A stretch of 64,000 bases of DNA from Bigelowiella natans CCMP2755. Lineage: Eukaryota > Cercozoa > Chlorarachniophyceae. Under the pieces are notes generated by a model. The model saw nothing but the letters and a program-made list of their open reading frames with translations, was not told the origin of the DNA and did no database searches. Both the position numbers and the translations under genes were made by a program. This document shows, piece after piece, positions 15,007 to 26,827 of the stretch. Numbering within the stretch: position 1 is the first letter of the stretch; every line of letters begins with the position of its first letter. Location of the stretch: positions 117,501 through 181,500 of the forward strand of contig ADNK01000029.1 in the NCBI GenBank assembly GCA_000320545.1, read 5' to 3'.

Positions 15007-15020
15007 GCAAAATGTCCCTC

Positions 15021-15065
<45 letters not shown>

Positions 15066-15853
15066 ATGTGTGTGTGTGTGTGTATTGCTATGTGAAGAAT
15101 CTATTCTAACGATCTTCTCCTTCATCGTTCTCCATCAGCAGACAACAAGGGCCGCAGCAGCAGCAGCAAGGGGCATTCACGTGCTTCTAAGCTGTCTCAT
15201 CTGGCCTGCGCGTCGATAAGTGGCGGAATCATCATATCTTCCAACGGCCACGACGATGACGACGATGATGATGATGGTGGTGGTAGGAGCAGCAGCAGCA
15301 CTAGCAACAGCAAGCTACCTGAGGGAGCGACGAGAAGGAGCAGCAGCAAGAAGAGGAGGGGGAGGAAAAGCCCCCACATCAACGACGCCCGGGGCGTGTG
15401 TAGGATGGTCAGCTTGATGGCCTTACTAAGGGCGAGTCTGCTGTCGGTGGAAGAGGGCGGCCGGGGCTTCGCGGCACTGAAAGAGCTCTTAGACCTGGAG
15501 AAGACATGCAAAACAGCCGTGGGGATGATGGATGAAGACCTCTTTGATGCCAGATTGAGGGACATCTCAGGCCGTTTCATGAGAGCGACCGCCTCAGCAG
15601 CAGCAGCCGCCGAGGAGGGGGAGAGTGGACGGCGTCCACGTGGAGGAGACGGTAAGGAGGGAAAGAGGAAATCAGGCGATGAGCCGGATCAAGGTACGGT
15701 TGGTTGCTATTGCTGCCAACAACGATTCACGCCATCAACGTGCTGCTGCTGCTGCTGCTACTAGATAGTACTAGCAAGTGGTAGTCTAGACTACATCTTA
15801 ACAGACTGGAAGGAAAGAATGGGGGTCTGCACGAGAGACGCGTACAATATTCC

Positions 15854-15920
<67 letters not shown>

Positions 15921-16125
15921 CCAATCTGCTAATACGAACTATTTCCTACCAAAGAAGGCAAGGTGAGCGACTACTATGATGAGGCCATCTCCAAGATGGA
16001 TGTGATGCTCAAAAAGCTGAATCGTATCAATGAGGAAGAGGATGACGGGCCGCAGACATTCGTCAGATTGGCCAAAAGGTGGTGGTTGTCGTTGTCATCT
16101 TTAATCAATTAAAAGATACCTATTA

Positions 16126-16164
<39 letters not shown>

Positions 16165-16402
16165 TTAGATATCATTCTTACTATCATTATTACTGCTGCT
16201 GCTGCTGCTGCTGGTGGTGTCTTACAGGTGTCAGGAGGTTGCAGCAGGCGTCGTTACAGTCCTGGCTCTCGATGTATGACAACTTGATATTTTATATAAA
16301 TATATGTGGACATTTATATATGCCACCACCACCACTAGAAGCAAAAGCATATGGTGCATTTGGTGCATGCGAGAGAATTACTACCTGGCATCACTTGTAC
16401 AC

Positions 16403-16442
<40 letters not shown>

Positions 16443-17959
16443 CGTCAGCGCGATATATGGTGCTGCATACATATCCTCCTCCTCCTCCTCCAAAAGTAAT
16501 AATCGTATATTCATAGGCATTCGATGGCCTGGTGTCGTTCGCATCGGCTAGATCACGAATCCCAGCGTCCTTCTCCTCATTCTCGCCCACAGGGTCCAAG
16601 ATCTCCTCGCAGGCTCCCCCTCCCCCCCCCTTCCCCATCTACGTAGCACGTACGCGGGCATCGATCTCGGTGTGCAGGAACAAAATCGCACGGCAGGTGA
16701 TGCGGCGCTTCGAGAGGCTTGTGAGTCTTGCTGTGCTGCTGAGGAAAGAGCAGATTAGAGAGCGGAATCTGCTCAAGGAGGCGCGGAAAGCTGCGCCGAG
16801 GAGGCGCCGGAGGGCAGGGCAGGACAAGGAGAAGAAGAAAAAGAAGGAGGTTGTTTGCTTGTCTTAGTCATTTTATGCAGTCTCAGTTGCCTTGCTCTGT
16901 GCCTCCCCCCCCCCCCTCCCCCCCCCCTTTTTTTTCCTGGCGATGAACTATTTGACGATGATTTCGAAGGTGCAGCATACAGTGTATACAACAACTTTCT
17001 CCTCTTTCCTCCTTGTCCTATCTCATTGTTGCCTGTGTGGTGCTGGGGGTGTTCGTTGATGATAGCAATGTTGCTTTTGGTTCTTCAGCTGCTAGATCTC
17101 TTAGACCCTCTTCTTCTTCTTCTTCTTCTTCTTCTCTTTTTCCTCCTCCATCCCGCCTCTCCTTCTCATCCTTCTCCTGCCTACCTACCTGCTAATGCTT
17201 CCTGCAATTATTCCACCGTCATCACCATCATCATGATTATCTTCATCATCATCAATACGTCGGCTTGTGCTTCTCCTTATGCGTAGGAAAAAGAGGCCAC
17301 AGTCTGGGATCCGATCGAAGACGATGATACCGAGGATAGCGAGGAAGTGAAGCAAGCGTTGGAGCTCTCTGCACTTAAGGAATGGCAGCAAAATCACGGT
17401 AATAACCGGGCGAGCGCGGCAGGGTGTACGCACACACACACACACACACAAACATATATACACTCTCACATATATTATTACTCCTTCACCATGTAAAAAA
17501 AATTCTCAGTATCATCCATCATCATCCATCAACAACATCCAAACATGGGATTTCATCCTGAACGCTGCTCTTCAACCAAAAATCCCTAACCCCCCCTCCC
17601 TCCCCTCCACACCGCCAGGACTGGATTTATGGCGGTCGCTAGGCGCTTCCAAGATCTTAGGAGCTCTCGCGCAGGAAATCATCGACTACGTGAAACATGA
17701 AAGCGGTTGTAATAATTGTAATAACAATGTATATTTCGCAGCACGCATACATCAAAAGCACAGCACCCAGAACCTCATATGTTAATACGAGCGATGGTTC
17801 TCTCTCCTGCTGCTGCTGCCATCATCATGCCAAAATAATAATTAGGTTGGCCTCAGCTACAAATGCCTACTGAGATCTTCGGTGCAAAGGTGGTGCTTGA
17901 TCCTTCCACCCGCCCACCCCTCTCCCGTTTGCATAACAACACACACACACACACACAAA

Positions 17960-17999
<40 letters not shown>

Positions 18000-18311
18000 C
18001 GAGATACTATGAACCCTCGGATTACCAAAATATACCCCCACCACCACCACCACCACACCACGGTGATCCATACCAACGCTCTTATTTTTTGCACGTACTC
18101 GATGCACAGGAGGGCGGCGCCTCTTCCTCCTCCTCCTCCTCGCACTCCTCCCATGGATCGCACCACTACCTCGAAGGCGTGATGGACGTCGTCTGTAACT
18201 CAAACACCCCCGACTATATTGCGATTGCCACTGCGAGTGGTATAAGAGAGTTCTCAACCTATGCTTCTCTCAATTTCCGGATGCGAGCTACTGGCACTGG
18301 ACGCCTGAAGG

Positions 18312-18352
<41 letters not shown>

Positions 18353-18865
18353 TGGAGGAGCAAATGGAACGATCGCTTCCCCATGTGCGTAGCAGCAGAC
18401 ACTACTTTTACGCTGCCAAAGGAGAACAACAGCTACTTTCCCGTATTTAGTGATCGAGTGGTTGCAGCTGCTCTGCTTCTATTTCCTCCTCCCTCCCCCC
18501 TCCCCTCCCTCCCTCCCTCTCCTCCTTGATTACAACTTATCATGCACACCATCAGGACGGAGAGAAAGACACATGGGAGGGATGTTTGCATCGGTTCGAC
18601 CAGAATCTTCAGGGTCTCAATTCTCCACAAGCAAGATCCCAGATTCACTCTGTAGCCCTCCCCCCCTTCCCCCACCCATTTTCGTTTCCTGCGCAATGGT
18701 TATGATATTCAAGATAACGATAACGATGGCGATGAAGATGGTCGATGATGATCATCATGATCATGCATGATATCCATCCTTCATCATCATCAATGCAGCA
18801 GAGAGAAATTAAGAACGTACTCGTTGCACATCGACGTGTGGGACACGCACTATAGGAAAATCGGC

Positions 18866-18896
<31 letters not shown>

Positions 18897-19888
18897 TTAT
18901 TCTCATTCAGATCGATCCAAATCCGATGCGACGCCTGAGCGGGCTGATCACGCCATCCTCATCCTCGACGTATTTTTCATCGTCGCCGTTCTCATTAGCG
19001 GCACAAACGACAGCAATCTCCAATACCCCCCCTAGTGTTCCACCTGCCCCCCCCCCACTGTACGCGAAGATCCTGAGGTAATGGCGGTTGTTGCTGTTGT
19101 TGTTGTTGATGATGATGATGTTGTTGGAAAGCAAGAATTCTAAGCACGCAAAGTTCAGCATCCAATCATGCTGCTGTCGCTATCTGTATTTGCTTTCAAG
19201 GTCCTTCGATCGGAAAAAGAGAATGATGACCAAGAACCCTGCTGCCGGTGGTGCTAGTGCCGGCGGGTCGTCATCGTATACGACAGGAATCGATCGAGAC
19301 TCTCCGATCGCTATGCTTGCGGCGCATCCGGTTTGATGAGAGAGCAACAAGAAGAAGAAGATGAAGATGATAATTAGACACAGATGTGGGGGTGTAAGCG
19401 GGATGTGATTTCTAGCCGCCATGGCATTGTTCGTGTGACAAAATCAAATGAGCAGTTCCCTCTGTCTAAAGCACAACGATGCCTTTCTTACGTATTACGC
19501 GTTCACCACCATCGTCATCATCATCGTCATCATCATCGTCACCACCATCGTCATCACCACTACCAGACGTACCCCCTCTACGCCTCCGCGTCGGTGGATG
19601 GAAAGATAGCGCTCTGGCACTTCGCACGCATCGCCCCTATCTGGGAGTTTTCCGTCCCAAAAAGCTCCGCCTCGAAGACCGTTTCACTGAAGTTCAACCA
19701 GCCCGGTACTACCACTGCTACTACTACTTCTACTATTACACTACTACTAGTAGTAGGTGTAGTAGTAGGTGTAGTAGTAGCAGTGGTAGCAGTCCAGAGA
19801 GAGAGAGAGGGAGCACGCACGAAAAAAGGAGAGGACGGAGACGATGATGCCCCTGCTTCGCCGGCCCCTCTTCCTCTTCCTCCCCCTT

Positions 19889-19925
<37 letters not shown>

Positions 19926-20476
19926 CACGCTCCTGCTGCATTCTCCTCACTGACGCAATCGACAGGCAACAAACTAGCGTGCGGCATGGGGAATGGTTCG
20001 ATTCACGTTTTCCACGTCGGTAAGAAGAGCTCTCTCCTCATAGCAGCAGTATTTGATGATATGTGATTGGTGAAGAACGAGATATCACAATATATACTAT
20101 TGTGTAGCACTACCTCTATCCGCCCCCCCCCCCCCCCCCCCTCCCCCCCTTCCCCTTTCCCCGCTCGCTCTGTGTGTGAATTGACTGATCTCCACACCCT
20201 AATCCCGAATCAATGAGGTATGGCGCGTGGCGGATACCCGTCCTTACCTTTCATGATCTTGGACGCAAAGCAGCAGATAAAGCCGCTGCACGACTTCGCG
20301 TTCGTAAAGGCAAGGTTGTACCACGATGATGATGATGATAATAATAATGATAATAATAATCATGATAATAATAATACTACCCGAATCGCATTTTTTTTCT
20401 TTTTAAATCGATATATGGCGGTAGCAGAAGTGGGGAAAACAAACGAGTTGTGCGATCTCTGAGATGACGATGATGC

Positions 20477-20508
<32 letters not shown>

Positions 20509-20627
20509 ATGATGATAATGATATGGATTATGTGAAGCCGGGGGTGGTAGGTATCAGAATCGACAATAAACATCATCGCTCGCTACATTTGAGCTAAAAG
20601 CAGGAACAAAAATAACAAAAACAACTA

Positions 20628-20664
<37 letters not shown>

Positions 20665-20836
20665 CAACAACTCCTATCATCAGCGGTAGCTTGATAGCAA
20701 CGGCAGGTGGCGGACACCGTTCCGATCTGTGCGTATGCATCTGGGACACGCTGCTACCCGGGGCAATGGTATGTGCTTGTAAGCAGCGCCACTGTTATCT
20801 GCATCGTCACTGATATTATTATTACTATCATTAGGA

Positions 20837-20869
<33 letters not shown>

Positions 20870-20909
20870 CAATGATAGAAAGAAGAACGCAGCCAGAGAA
20901 TCTACTTCG

Positions 20910-20942
<33 letters not shown>

Positions 20943-21135
20943 GAATGAGGATAATGACGGTGGTGATTATGATAATGGCACCACCCGGACTATCCTCTTA
21001 TGTGCGTCTTTTCTTTCGCATCTACGCTATCTCTATTTCAGGGTCTGCGGCATGCGTTCCATTGCCATGTCGATGCTGCTGCAACGAGCATTGTATACAT
21101 CCCAGGTACTTTAACCATAAATATAATATATATAT

Positions 21136-21179
<44 letters not shown>

Positions 21180-21333
21180 GCAGCAGAGGATTGTTAGTTT
21201 TTGAGCGGAAAGAAAGCAAGTAGCGCAAATCAACGACCTCCCCATTTGCGCCATACACATTACGTGTTTCAACGTAGATGGCATTCTGTGTGTTTCGAAG
21301 TTATCAATGCTAGTCCCGAGCTGTTGCGCATAT

Positions 21334-21370
<37 letters not shown>

Positions 21371-22373
21371 GCTTAGAACGAGACGTATTAATATCCGCGG
21401 GGTCCAAGGGCAAGCTGCATTCATTCGACCTGAAAATGTAGTGCAATACGATAAAACTTTGTAGAGGAGAAGATTCCATCATCATCCAAATAACGTTCAT
21501 CATCCACGCTTTGAGTCGTTGTGCTGAATCTGAACGGCATCGCCAAGCGATACGCAAGAGTAGTGAGAAGAAGGAGAGGGCGGAGGAAGACAGTACACTT
21601 GCCTAGAAGATGTTTGATAGCATGAAACCATTGCTTCATCTCCTTGGCGAACACCAACCCCACACAATCGATAATGATGATAATAATATCTTTCTCTGTG
21701 TGTGTTGCTAGGATGCGGAAAGGTGCTATGGTAGCGGGTGCACATACGGGAAGAATCGATACGATTGCCTACGACGCCAAGGCGGATTTACTCGCTACCG
21801 CCGGCATTGATGGCCACATACGGCTTTGGACGCCAGACCTGCAGCTTGCACCGCTTCACAAGTAGGGATATAAAAAAAAACGGGGGGGGGGAGGGGGAGA
21901 AGAACGGTCATGGTATGCATCGGGTGAAATGATTGCACAAGTGGGTGGTGCTAACATCTGCATGCTTGCGTATGTGCGTGCGTCGTGTTGTGAGAGAATT
22001 GATTTCTCCTCGTTTCTTCCATTCAATCTGCTCCCCATCCATCAAGATTTGCGCACGTTTGCCAAGCCCGGTCGTTGAGTAGACACCCAGGGAATCCCAA
22101 ATTGTTCAGTCACTTCGCCATTACTAAGCTTCACTTCTATGGGTAGCAACTCAAACTAATTGTTGTCAAGATCTCCCAAAATCTTTCCTATCTCTGCAGC
22201 ACAGTCCTCCGATATGGAGGATTGTTATGATGTGAATTATGCATTTTCTTGTTGCGTCTCTGCTCTGCATTTCGTCATCTTTGTGCACATCTATCTTCAG
22301 GGGGAACCTATATGCTTGCACGGCACAGGGCACTGTCATCCTCTTCGGTGAGAGGGAGCTGTGGATTGTCTGA
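3809..22373 (+). CDS. RAV1/DMXL (rabconnectin-3-like) V-ATPase assembly regulator, 49 exons
   Basis: The proposed CDS is 2802 aa. Exons: 3809-3943, 4051-4191, 4238-4345, 4469-4531, 4701-4778, 5008-5258, 5401-5559, 5735-5812, 5913-5994, 6181-6311, 6465-6567, 6888-7307, 7528-7723, 7828-8198, 8434-8482, 8753-9003, 9291-9560, 9750-10110, 10329-10687, 10882-11272, 11524-11796, 12081-12205, 12367-12481, 12673-12781, 12969-13136, 13327-13435, 13690-13974, 14117-14415, 14607-14784, 15150-15693, 15958-16078, 16228-16273, 16517-16849, 17287-17398, 17619-17705, 17846-17889, 18110-18310, 18556-18593, 18802-19077, 19201-19330, 19567-19705, 19966-20019, 20218-20314, 20684-20768, 21042-21105, 21377-21437, 21712-21861, 22047-22142, 22301-22373. 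All phases close. Residues 1 to about 960 form an N-terminal WD40 region (VSVWDLWDG, CLDGDVRLW). About 1400-1830 match the Rav1 C-terminal domain (SLDHFGTRFMAALR, MKAFMWYLIIGK, DPWLTHVTRWHIGDYEES). About 2490-2802 are C-terminal WD40 repeats (YASASVDGKIALWHF, ATAGIDGHIRLW). Family members (RAVE Rav1, DMXL1/2) promote V1-V0 assembly of the V-ATPase at acidic membranes. Long Ser, Asp, Thr, Gly and Ala runs separate the domains. The middle linkers are the least certain part. Confidence 0.88.
4379..4460. repeat. C-tract, (CT)n and (CATT)n in an intron
   Basis: Pure C run, then CT repeats and ATTC/CATT repeats fill most of the intron just upstream of the exon at 4469. It is strongly pyrimidine-rich on the coding strand, as expected of an expanded polypyrimidine tract. 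Confidence 0.8.
7356..7389. repeat. (CA)n microsatellite in a RAV1-like intron
   Basis: About 17 CA units lie inside the intron between exons ending at 7307 and starting at 7528. Confidence 0.9.
8199..8420. repeat. compound (GTA)n, (GGA)n and (CTA)n intron
   Basis: The intron between 8198 and 8434 holds a GTA tract beginning at the donor, a GGA tract near 8231-8263 and an ACT/CTA tract at about 8381-8420 just before the acceptor. The 5' donor itself is embedded in the GTA repeat, so the first repeat unit supplies the GT. Confidence 0.85.
9655..9688. repeat. (CTA)n microsatellite in a RAV1-like intron
   Basis: About eleven ACT/CTA units in the intron between 9560 and 9750, after a G-rich stretch and before a CTC-rich pyrimidine tract that runs to the acceptor. 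Confidence 0.85.
9862..9935 (+). repeat. coding (TCA/TCG)n tract encoding poly-Ser
   Basis: An in-frame trinucleotide repeat inside the exon 9750-10110 of the RAV1-like gene gives a run of about 20 serines broken by one Ala and one Leu. It lies in a linker between WD40-type segments and keeps the frame open. Confidence 0.85.
11366..11518. repeat. compound (GTA)n-(CT)n-(CA)n-(TA)n intron
   Basis: Four adjoining microsatellites fill most of the intron 11273-11523: a GTA tract, a CT tract of about 18 units (about 11418-11453), a CA tract and a TA tract of about 18 units ending just upstream of the acceptor. Confidence 0.9.
14803..15080. repeat. compound (CT)n-(CA)n-(GA)n-(TA)n-(CT)n-(TG)n intron
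   Basis: This intron of the RAV1-like gene (14785-15149) is almost pure simple sequence: CT, CA (about 23 units), GA, TA (about 28 units), CT again, then TG. Six different dinucleotide tracts lie end to end. Confidence 0.9.
15857..15918. repeat. (CA)n-(GA)n compound repeat in an intron
   Basis: About 16 CA units pass directly into about 15 GA units inside the intron 15694-15957. Confidence 0.9.
16132..16438. repeat. (TA)n tracts in two adjacent introns
   Basis: TA tracts lie at about 16132-16155 and 16407-16438, with GCT repeats at about 16196-16212, in the two introns that flank the 46-nt exon 16228-16273. Confidence 0.8.
17940..18001. repeat. (CA)n microsatellite in a RAV1-like intron
   Basis: About 30 CA units with two interruptions in the intron 17890-18109. 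A second tract, (GT)n at about 18314-18350, starts near the donor of the next intron. Confidence 0.9.
18866..18896 (+). repeat. coding (GAT)n tract encoding poly-Asp
   Basis: In-frame GAT repeats inside exon 18802-19077 give a run of ten aspartates right after a WD-type strand (LHIDVWD). It is one of several frame-preserving trinucleotide tracts in this gene. Confidence 0.85.
21145..21366. repeat. (TA)n tracts at the 3' end of the RAV1-like gene
   Basis: Two TA tracts (about 21145-21175 and 21337-21366) lie in the intron 21106-21376. Further 3' the gene's introns become ordinary and microsatellites thin out sharply. Confidence 0.85.
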
Positions 22374-23581
22374 TGATTTTCATGCAAAATCATCACCTAT
22401 ACCCTCGCTCGATCGACGGAAGTGATAGAATCGTAAGAATAGAACGGTAAAATTGCAGCTCACACATTTTTCTGAAAGCTGATATATAGCGGGGCTACTG
22501 TATGAGACGGATGTAATGTATGAATTAAAAATTTCACTGGCCATCCCAATGTAGCTATCTATCTAACTATGCAAAGCAGCGGCCACAGCGCTTTAAGTAT
22601 GTTTGTTCATTTCTGTTGCGATGTCTTTCATGCATGAAAATGCGGTGCGGCGTGCACGTCGGGCTGCATGCGGGCTGCTGAAAGTCTCCTTCTATTCCAT
22701 TGACAGTCGTATGGAGCTGCTGTACATAATGGTATGTCTGCAAATGTTGCACTTGTCAAGAATTCGAAAAGAGACAATGACGATTACTTTCACGTACGTA
22801 CAGCTAGACAGGCACGATGATGTGAGCAGTGCGGCCTAGCTTGTTCACCGCGTTGCAGCTTGTGTGCTGCCTTCGCTTTTAGACTTAGCCGTGTTAGTGT
22901 GTGCTTCGCAAATGTGTGTTATGATGATGGTTGGCTCTATGTAGTCTGTATAGTTAGATAGGTACGTAGTCGTAGCAGCATAAAGGCCTTCAATGATCGA
23001 CACTAGTGCGTCCCTCTGATGCAAGGATATTTTAACTAGGTATGTAAATAAAGCGCTCGTAATAACCCGGCACGCGAATATGTGGCGTCACAGACTTACG
23101 CTGCTGTACATATCAACCTTGCTCAGAAGCGCACCAATCTAGCAATAGCTAGATAGCAACATGTTACGTAGTATACTTTTCAAAATATTTGTTGTTTTAG
23201 CTCGAGCAGTCAAGTAGTTTCTATTGACATATATAATTTACATTATTTTTGTCCCTGTGATGATGATGATGCTTGTTGCACGCGAACATGCCGTACTAAT
23301 GAGCTTGCTCAAGACATTTAGACTACAGAGCTAGGCATCATCAAATGAGTTGCAAGGTGATGGATTTGAGAAGATACCTAGAGGTGGCATATATAGTTGT
23401 TGCATTTAAAAGATCTGGTATTAATTTTATCGCGCAGAGACTCCGCTTAAACCAAGTGCTTCTATGCCAACGCACTGCAAATTATGCTGTGGGCAGGACG
23501 ACGACTCTTCCAGTCTACACTTTCTTCCTCCGTTTCGAGTTTGGCTGCTCACCTTTCAGCTCCTTCGTAAAGTAAAAATAA
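22374..23581. other. tail-to-tail spacer with palindrome-rich sequence
   Basis: Lies between the stop codons of the RAV1-like gene (+) and the NF-YB-like gene (-). No exon is supported. It contains one copy of the dispersed repeat family (about 22503-22596) and, from about 22840 to 23340, many CTAG/TAGATAG/TGCA words. Both genes must end their transcripts here. Confidence 0.65.
22503..22596 (+). repeat. dispersed intergenic repeat, copy A
   Basis: Starts GAGACGGATGTAATG, continues AT-rich, then a CTGGCCATCC core, AATGTAGCTAT and a GC-rich end (GCAGCGG..CAGCGC). Its reverse complement closely matches the copy at 45433-45511, apart from a short TATC-type insertion in the AGCTAT segment. It resembles a small non-autonomous element or a conserved 3'-flank motif; no coding capacity. 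Confidence 0.75.
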
Positions 23582-24042
23582 TCAGGAAATCAAAGTTGCG
23601 ATCGGTTGTGCAAGTGTGACCACCTTTCGTCGTTTCTCCAGGAAAACTTGAAGAAAAGCAAGGTAGTTGTTGAATCCGAGTGCTCGCATGGAATCGATGA
23701 TATCGTTCCCTGTGATGGTTTTTCTATCATCCTTCGCTAACCGATCGCTGGCCTCGCTTGTGATAAATCCTATGAATTCAGTTACGCATTCTTGGATGCA
23801 GTCCTTTGCTTCTTTCGCAACCTTCGCGTTCGAAGGAAGGGCTTGTTTCATGATTCGACTGCAAAATTAAAAAATACAAATACAGTTTTTTAGCGGGGAT
23901 TGCCATTTTACTAGAGAGTTATTGACCTTATATTCGCAATAGGGAGAAGTCGATCTGGATTCGTCTGCGTTATTTGGGGGGCATTATTCGAAGAGGATGG
24001 CGCACGAGCGCCATGCTGCTGGTAGCGAAGGGGGGCTGCCAT
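23582..24042 (-). CDS. NF-YB / HAP3 histone-fold CCAAT-binding subunit
   Basis: The main exon is 23858-23582 (stop TGA 23582-23584), preceded by an exon ending at 23927. Joined, it reads [18 protein letters not shown], then a histone fold with [38 protein letters not shown] and [19 protein letters not shown]. This order is diagnostic of NF-YB/HAP3, which pairs with NF-YC and NF-YA on CCAAT boxes in the nucleus. The intron donor is GTCAAT (23926-23921). The start is less sure: an ATG at 24042 works if a 41-nt intron (GT at about 24006, AG before ACGAATCC) is removed, giving [12 protein letters not shown] then TNPDRLL. It is short because little flanks the fold on either side. It is head-to-head with the TPR gene, 385 nt apart. 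Confidence 0.88.
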
Positions 24043-24427
24043 GTCGCTTCTTCTTCCGCTAGAAGATGGTTCAATTTAGGTGAGCAAGCTACTCGTTATG
24101 GTGCATGTATATACAAGAAGGTCTCCGTGCGTGAGATGAGGCGTCCACCGACACGCAGGCAGGCCAAAGCAGGGAAGTAGGGTATGCCACGCGTGGAGGG
24201 GGACTGGTGGTGGGTATGAGGTTGTCTGGTGCTGTTCCCGGCTGGATTTGCCTTCTATTTTCACGAATTAAGGGTTGTCGCAGGGAATAAATCGCAAATG
24301 AAATGGATCATAATTACCACCTGCGACAAAGAAGAACGAACAACGGAAAGCAGCATTTTCGCCCCTCCTCCCTCCCCCTCCCTTCCTCTCTGCTTCCCTC
24401 CCTCTCCAGTGCCGTTGGAACGGAGCC

Positions 24428-26174
24428 ATGGAGAAGAAGGGCGTCCAAGAATTTATTAGCACTGGTGCCATACCACGAACGATGGCGACGGCTATGCCTT
24501 TGGCCTCACCAGTAAGTCCTGGCGCATCAGTTGGAGCTGACAACAACAACCCGGTTGCGAGGACAGTCGCGCTGAACAAGGTAACTGCTGCTGCTCACGG
24601 GTCTCCGCACATTGTGAAGTACGCACTCCTTTCTTGTGTGTGTAGGCAACAATGAGGAGCTTGTTCAATATCTCCAACAGAATGGCGAAGAAGGTGCGAT
24701 ATGATACTCCTCAAACTTGAAAAACAACCATCATGACAAACACAATATACTGTATCTACGTTTCAGACGCAGTTCCATTATCTTCTGGGGATACAATATT
24801 TACGCTTCGGACACAGCGTGTTGGTATGTGGCTCTTTCTGCAAATGTGAAAGTTGCTGGGCGTCCTCATCAAATGCATCTAACAATGATATATTCAGGCT
24901 AAGGATCATCTAAAAACGGCTTTGGATGGGTACAGCCCTGCGGCGGATATCTGCCCACAGCAGTTTCAAAATATCACCGAGACCAAGGTGCCTGCACTCA
25001 CTCTCCGGAGGGAGAGGGTGGTGCTATTAATTTTGATTTTAATTTTGATTGATATTGATTGACAGCTCTAACGATAAATGATTACACAGATGAACTTGGC
25101 GTATGCACAGTCGCTGTACGACTTTGCGGCATCCAGCCGTGTCACTGCTCCTGGTACAGGCAGGTCGAGAATAGAGGCAGCAGGAGGATACATGGGAGGA
25201 AGCAAAGGAACAGCCCCCACAGGCTCCCCAGGCGAAAATAAACACAGGCCGCAGCAACTTCGACCTGTAGTGAAAGTGGAAGGGAAGAGTGGAGGAATGC
25301 AGCAAACTGGGACACAGGAAGATGTGTATGAGTCAGGAGTATTTGTAGATCGGCCGGGTGCTCCTGTACCTGAGGAAGTCATCAAGAAAGCCATTGACGA
25401 TGCAAAATCAGTTCTAATGGAGTTAGTCTCGGTAGCATAAACAGCTGCAGTCTTGAACGCAATTTTCCAAAGAGTGACGAACACACCACCAATGATATGT
25501 TGCTGTCGTTGTTGCTGCTACTGCTGCTGTTTCGCACAGAATAATAGCACAAGGGCAGAATGCTGGAACCATCTCGGTCGGCTGCTATTCAATGAAAACG
25601 AACCTGCTGTGGCTAGAATGGTCCTTTGTCAATTGCCATCTTTCCCCCTCCCCACTATGCAACTTTCACAGTGCACGAGTAACGTATACGCGAAAACCAG
25701 AGCGAGAAAGGAAGGGGGAGCGGGGGAAGGGGGAGGAAGGAAGACAAATATCGAAAAATGTATATAGACGTTCATTCTCGTACTCAGGCCTTCGAGCACA
25801 TTATAAACTCTTTTCCCGGAAATGACGACCTGGACAACAATCTCGGCTTTCTTCGGATACTCACCAATTCCCTCACAAAGGTAGGTTCGTTCATCCATTG
25901 GGCGATTTTTAAGCAAACCGGTGTTATAATTCTGATTGATACGTTCGCCATCCATGCGAAAAGAGAAGGGCACATGAGAGTTAACAATTTGTGTTGTCGT
26001 ATGTCCTCTCGTGAATGAATCTGCGTAACGCTGCTGCACAGGCTAAGAAGAACTTTGAGTACATTTTGGAGAGAAATCCTACGCATATGGATGCTCTCAA
26101 CAACTATGCCGCAATTCTTCTGCAGGATAACAGTAATGATGTTTCAAAGTTCCATTTCCTCTTGCTCGTCTTTT

Positions 26175-26215
<41 letters not shown>

Positions 26216-26794
26216 ACACACATTTATTTATGTGTGAATGTAAAATATAAATATGTAATATGTATACCATGCATTCTTGATGCAGTATATGTGTCTGAAT
26301 GAGCGGTTTGCATATATGGTTGATCATCCAGAATTCCACGAGGCACGGATACTCCTTGGGCTCGGTTTGAAGCAGAATCAAGTGAGAAACTTTTGTTCAA
26401 AATAATCGTTGACCACTAGCAATTTTCCATCATCATCATCATCATCATCATCATCTTAACCATCATCACATCGTCGTCATTATCGTCATCGTCATCATCT
26501 TATTATTGTCAGTCTGAGCCACATATGTGGAATTCCCTGGCGATCTCGTACCTGATGCAGCATCAACACACACAAGCAAGGAGTTGCATAGACGAAGTAA
26601 GTACCGAGCTCACTCTCGATATATGTATATATATATATATATATATATTGTGAACGACTATTGATTCTCAGCTTTTTGCTGATGTGGTTCATAGGCGCGC
26701 AAGACCGCGAAGTTTCATACAGGGGCACAGTGGAGCATTCGGTAATAGTAATGATGATATCATCCTTTGTGCTACTACTCTGTCCTCGATCAGT

Positions 26795-26827
<33 letters not shown>

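Noticed and set aside
22503-22596. CRISPR-like or tandem array reading of the dispersed repeats
   Set aside because: Copies are scattered in both orientations over 30 kb with no regular spacing and no unique spacers, and the genome is eukaryotic.
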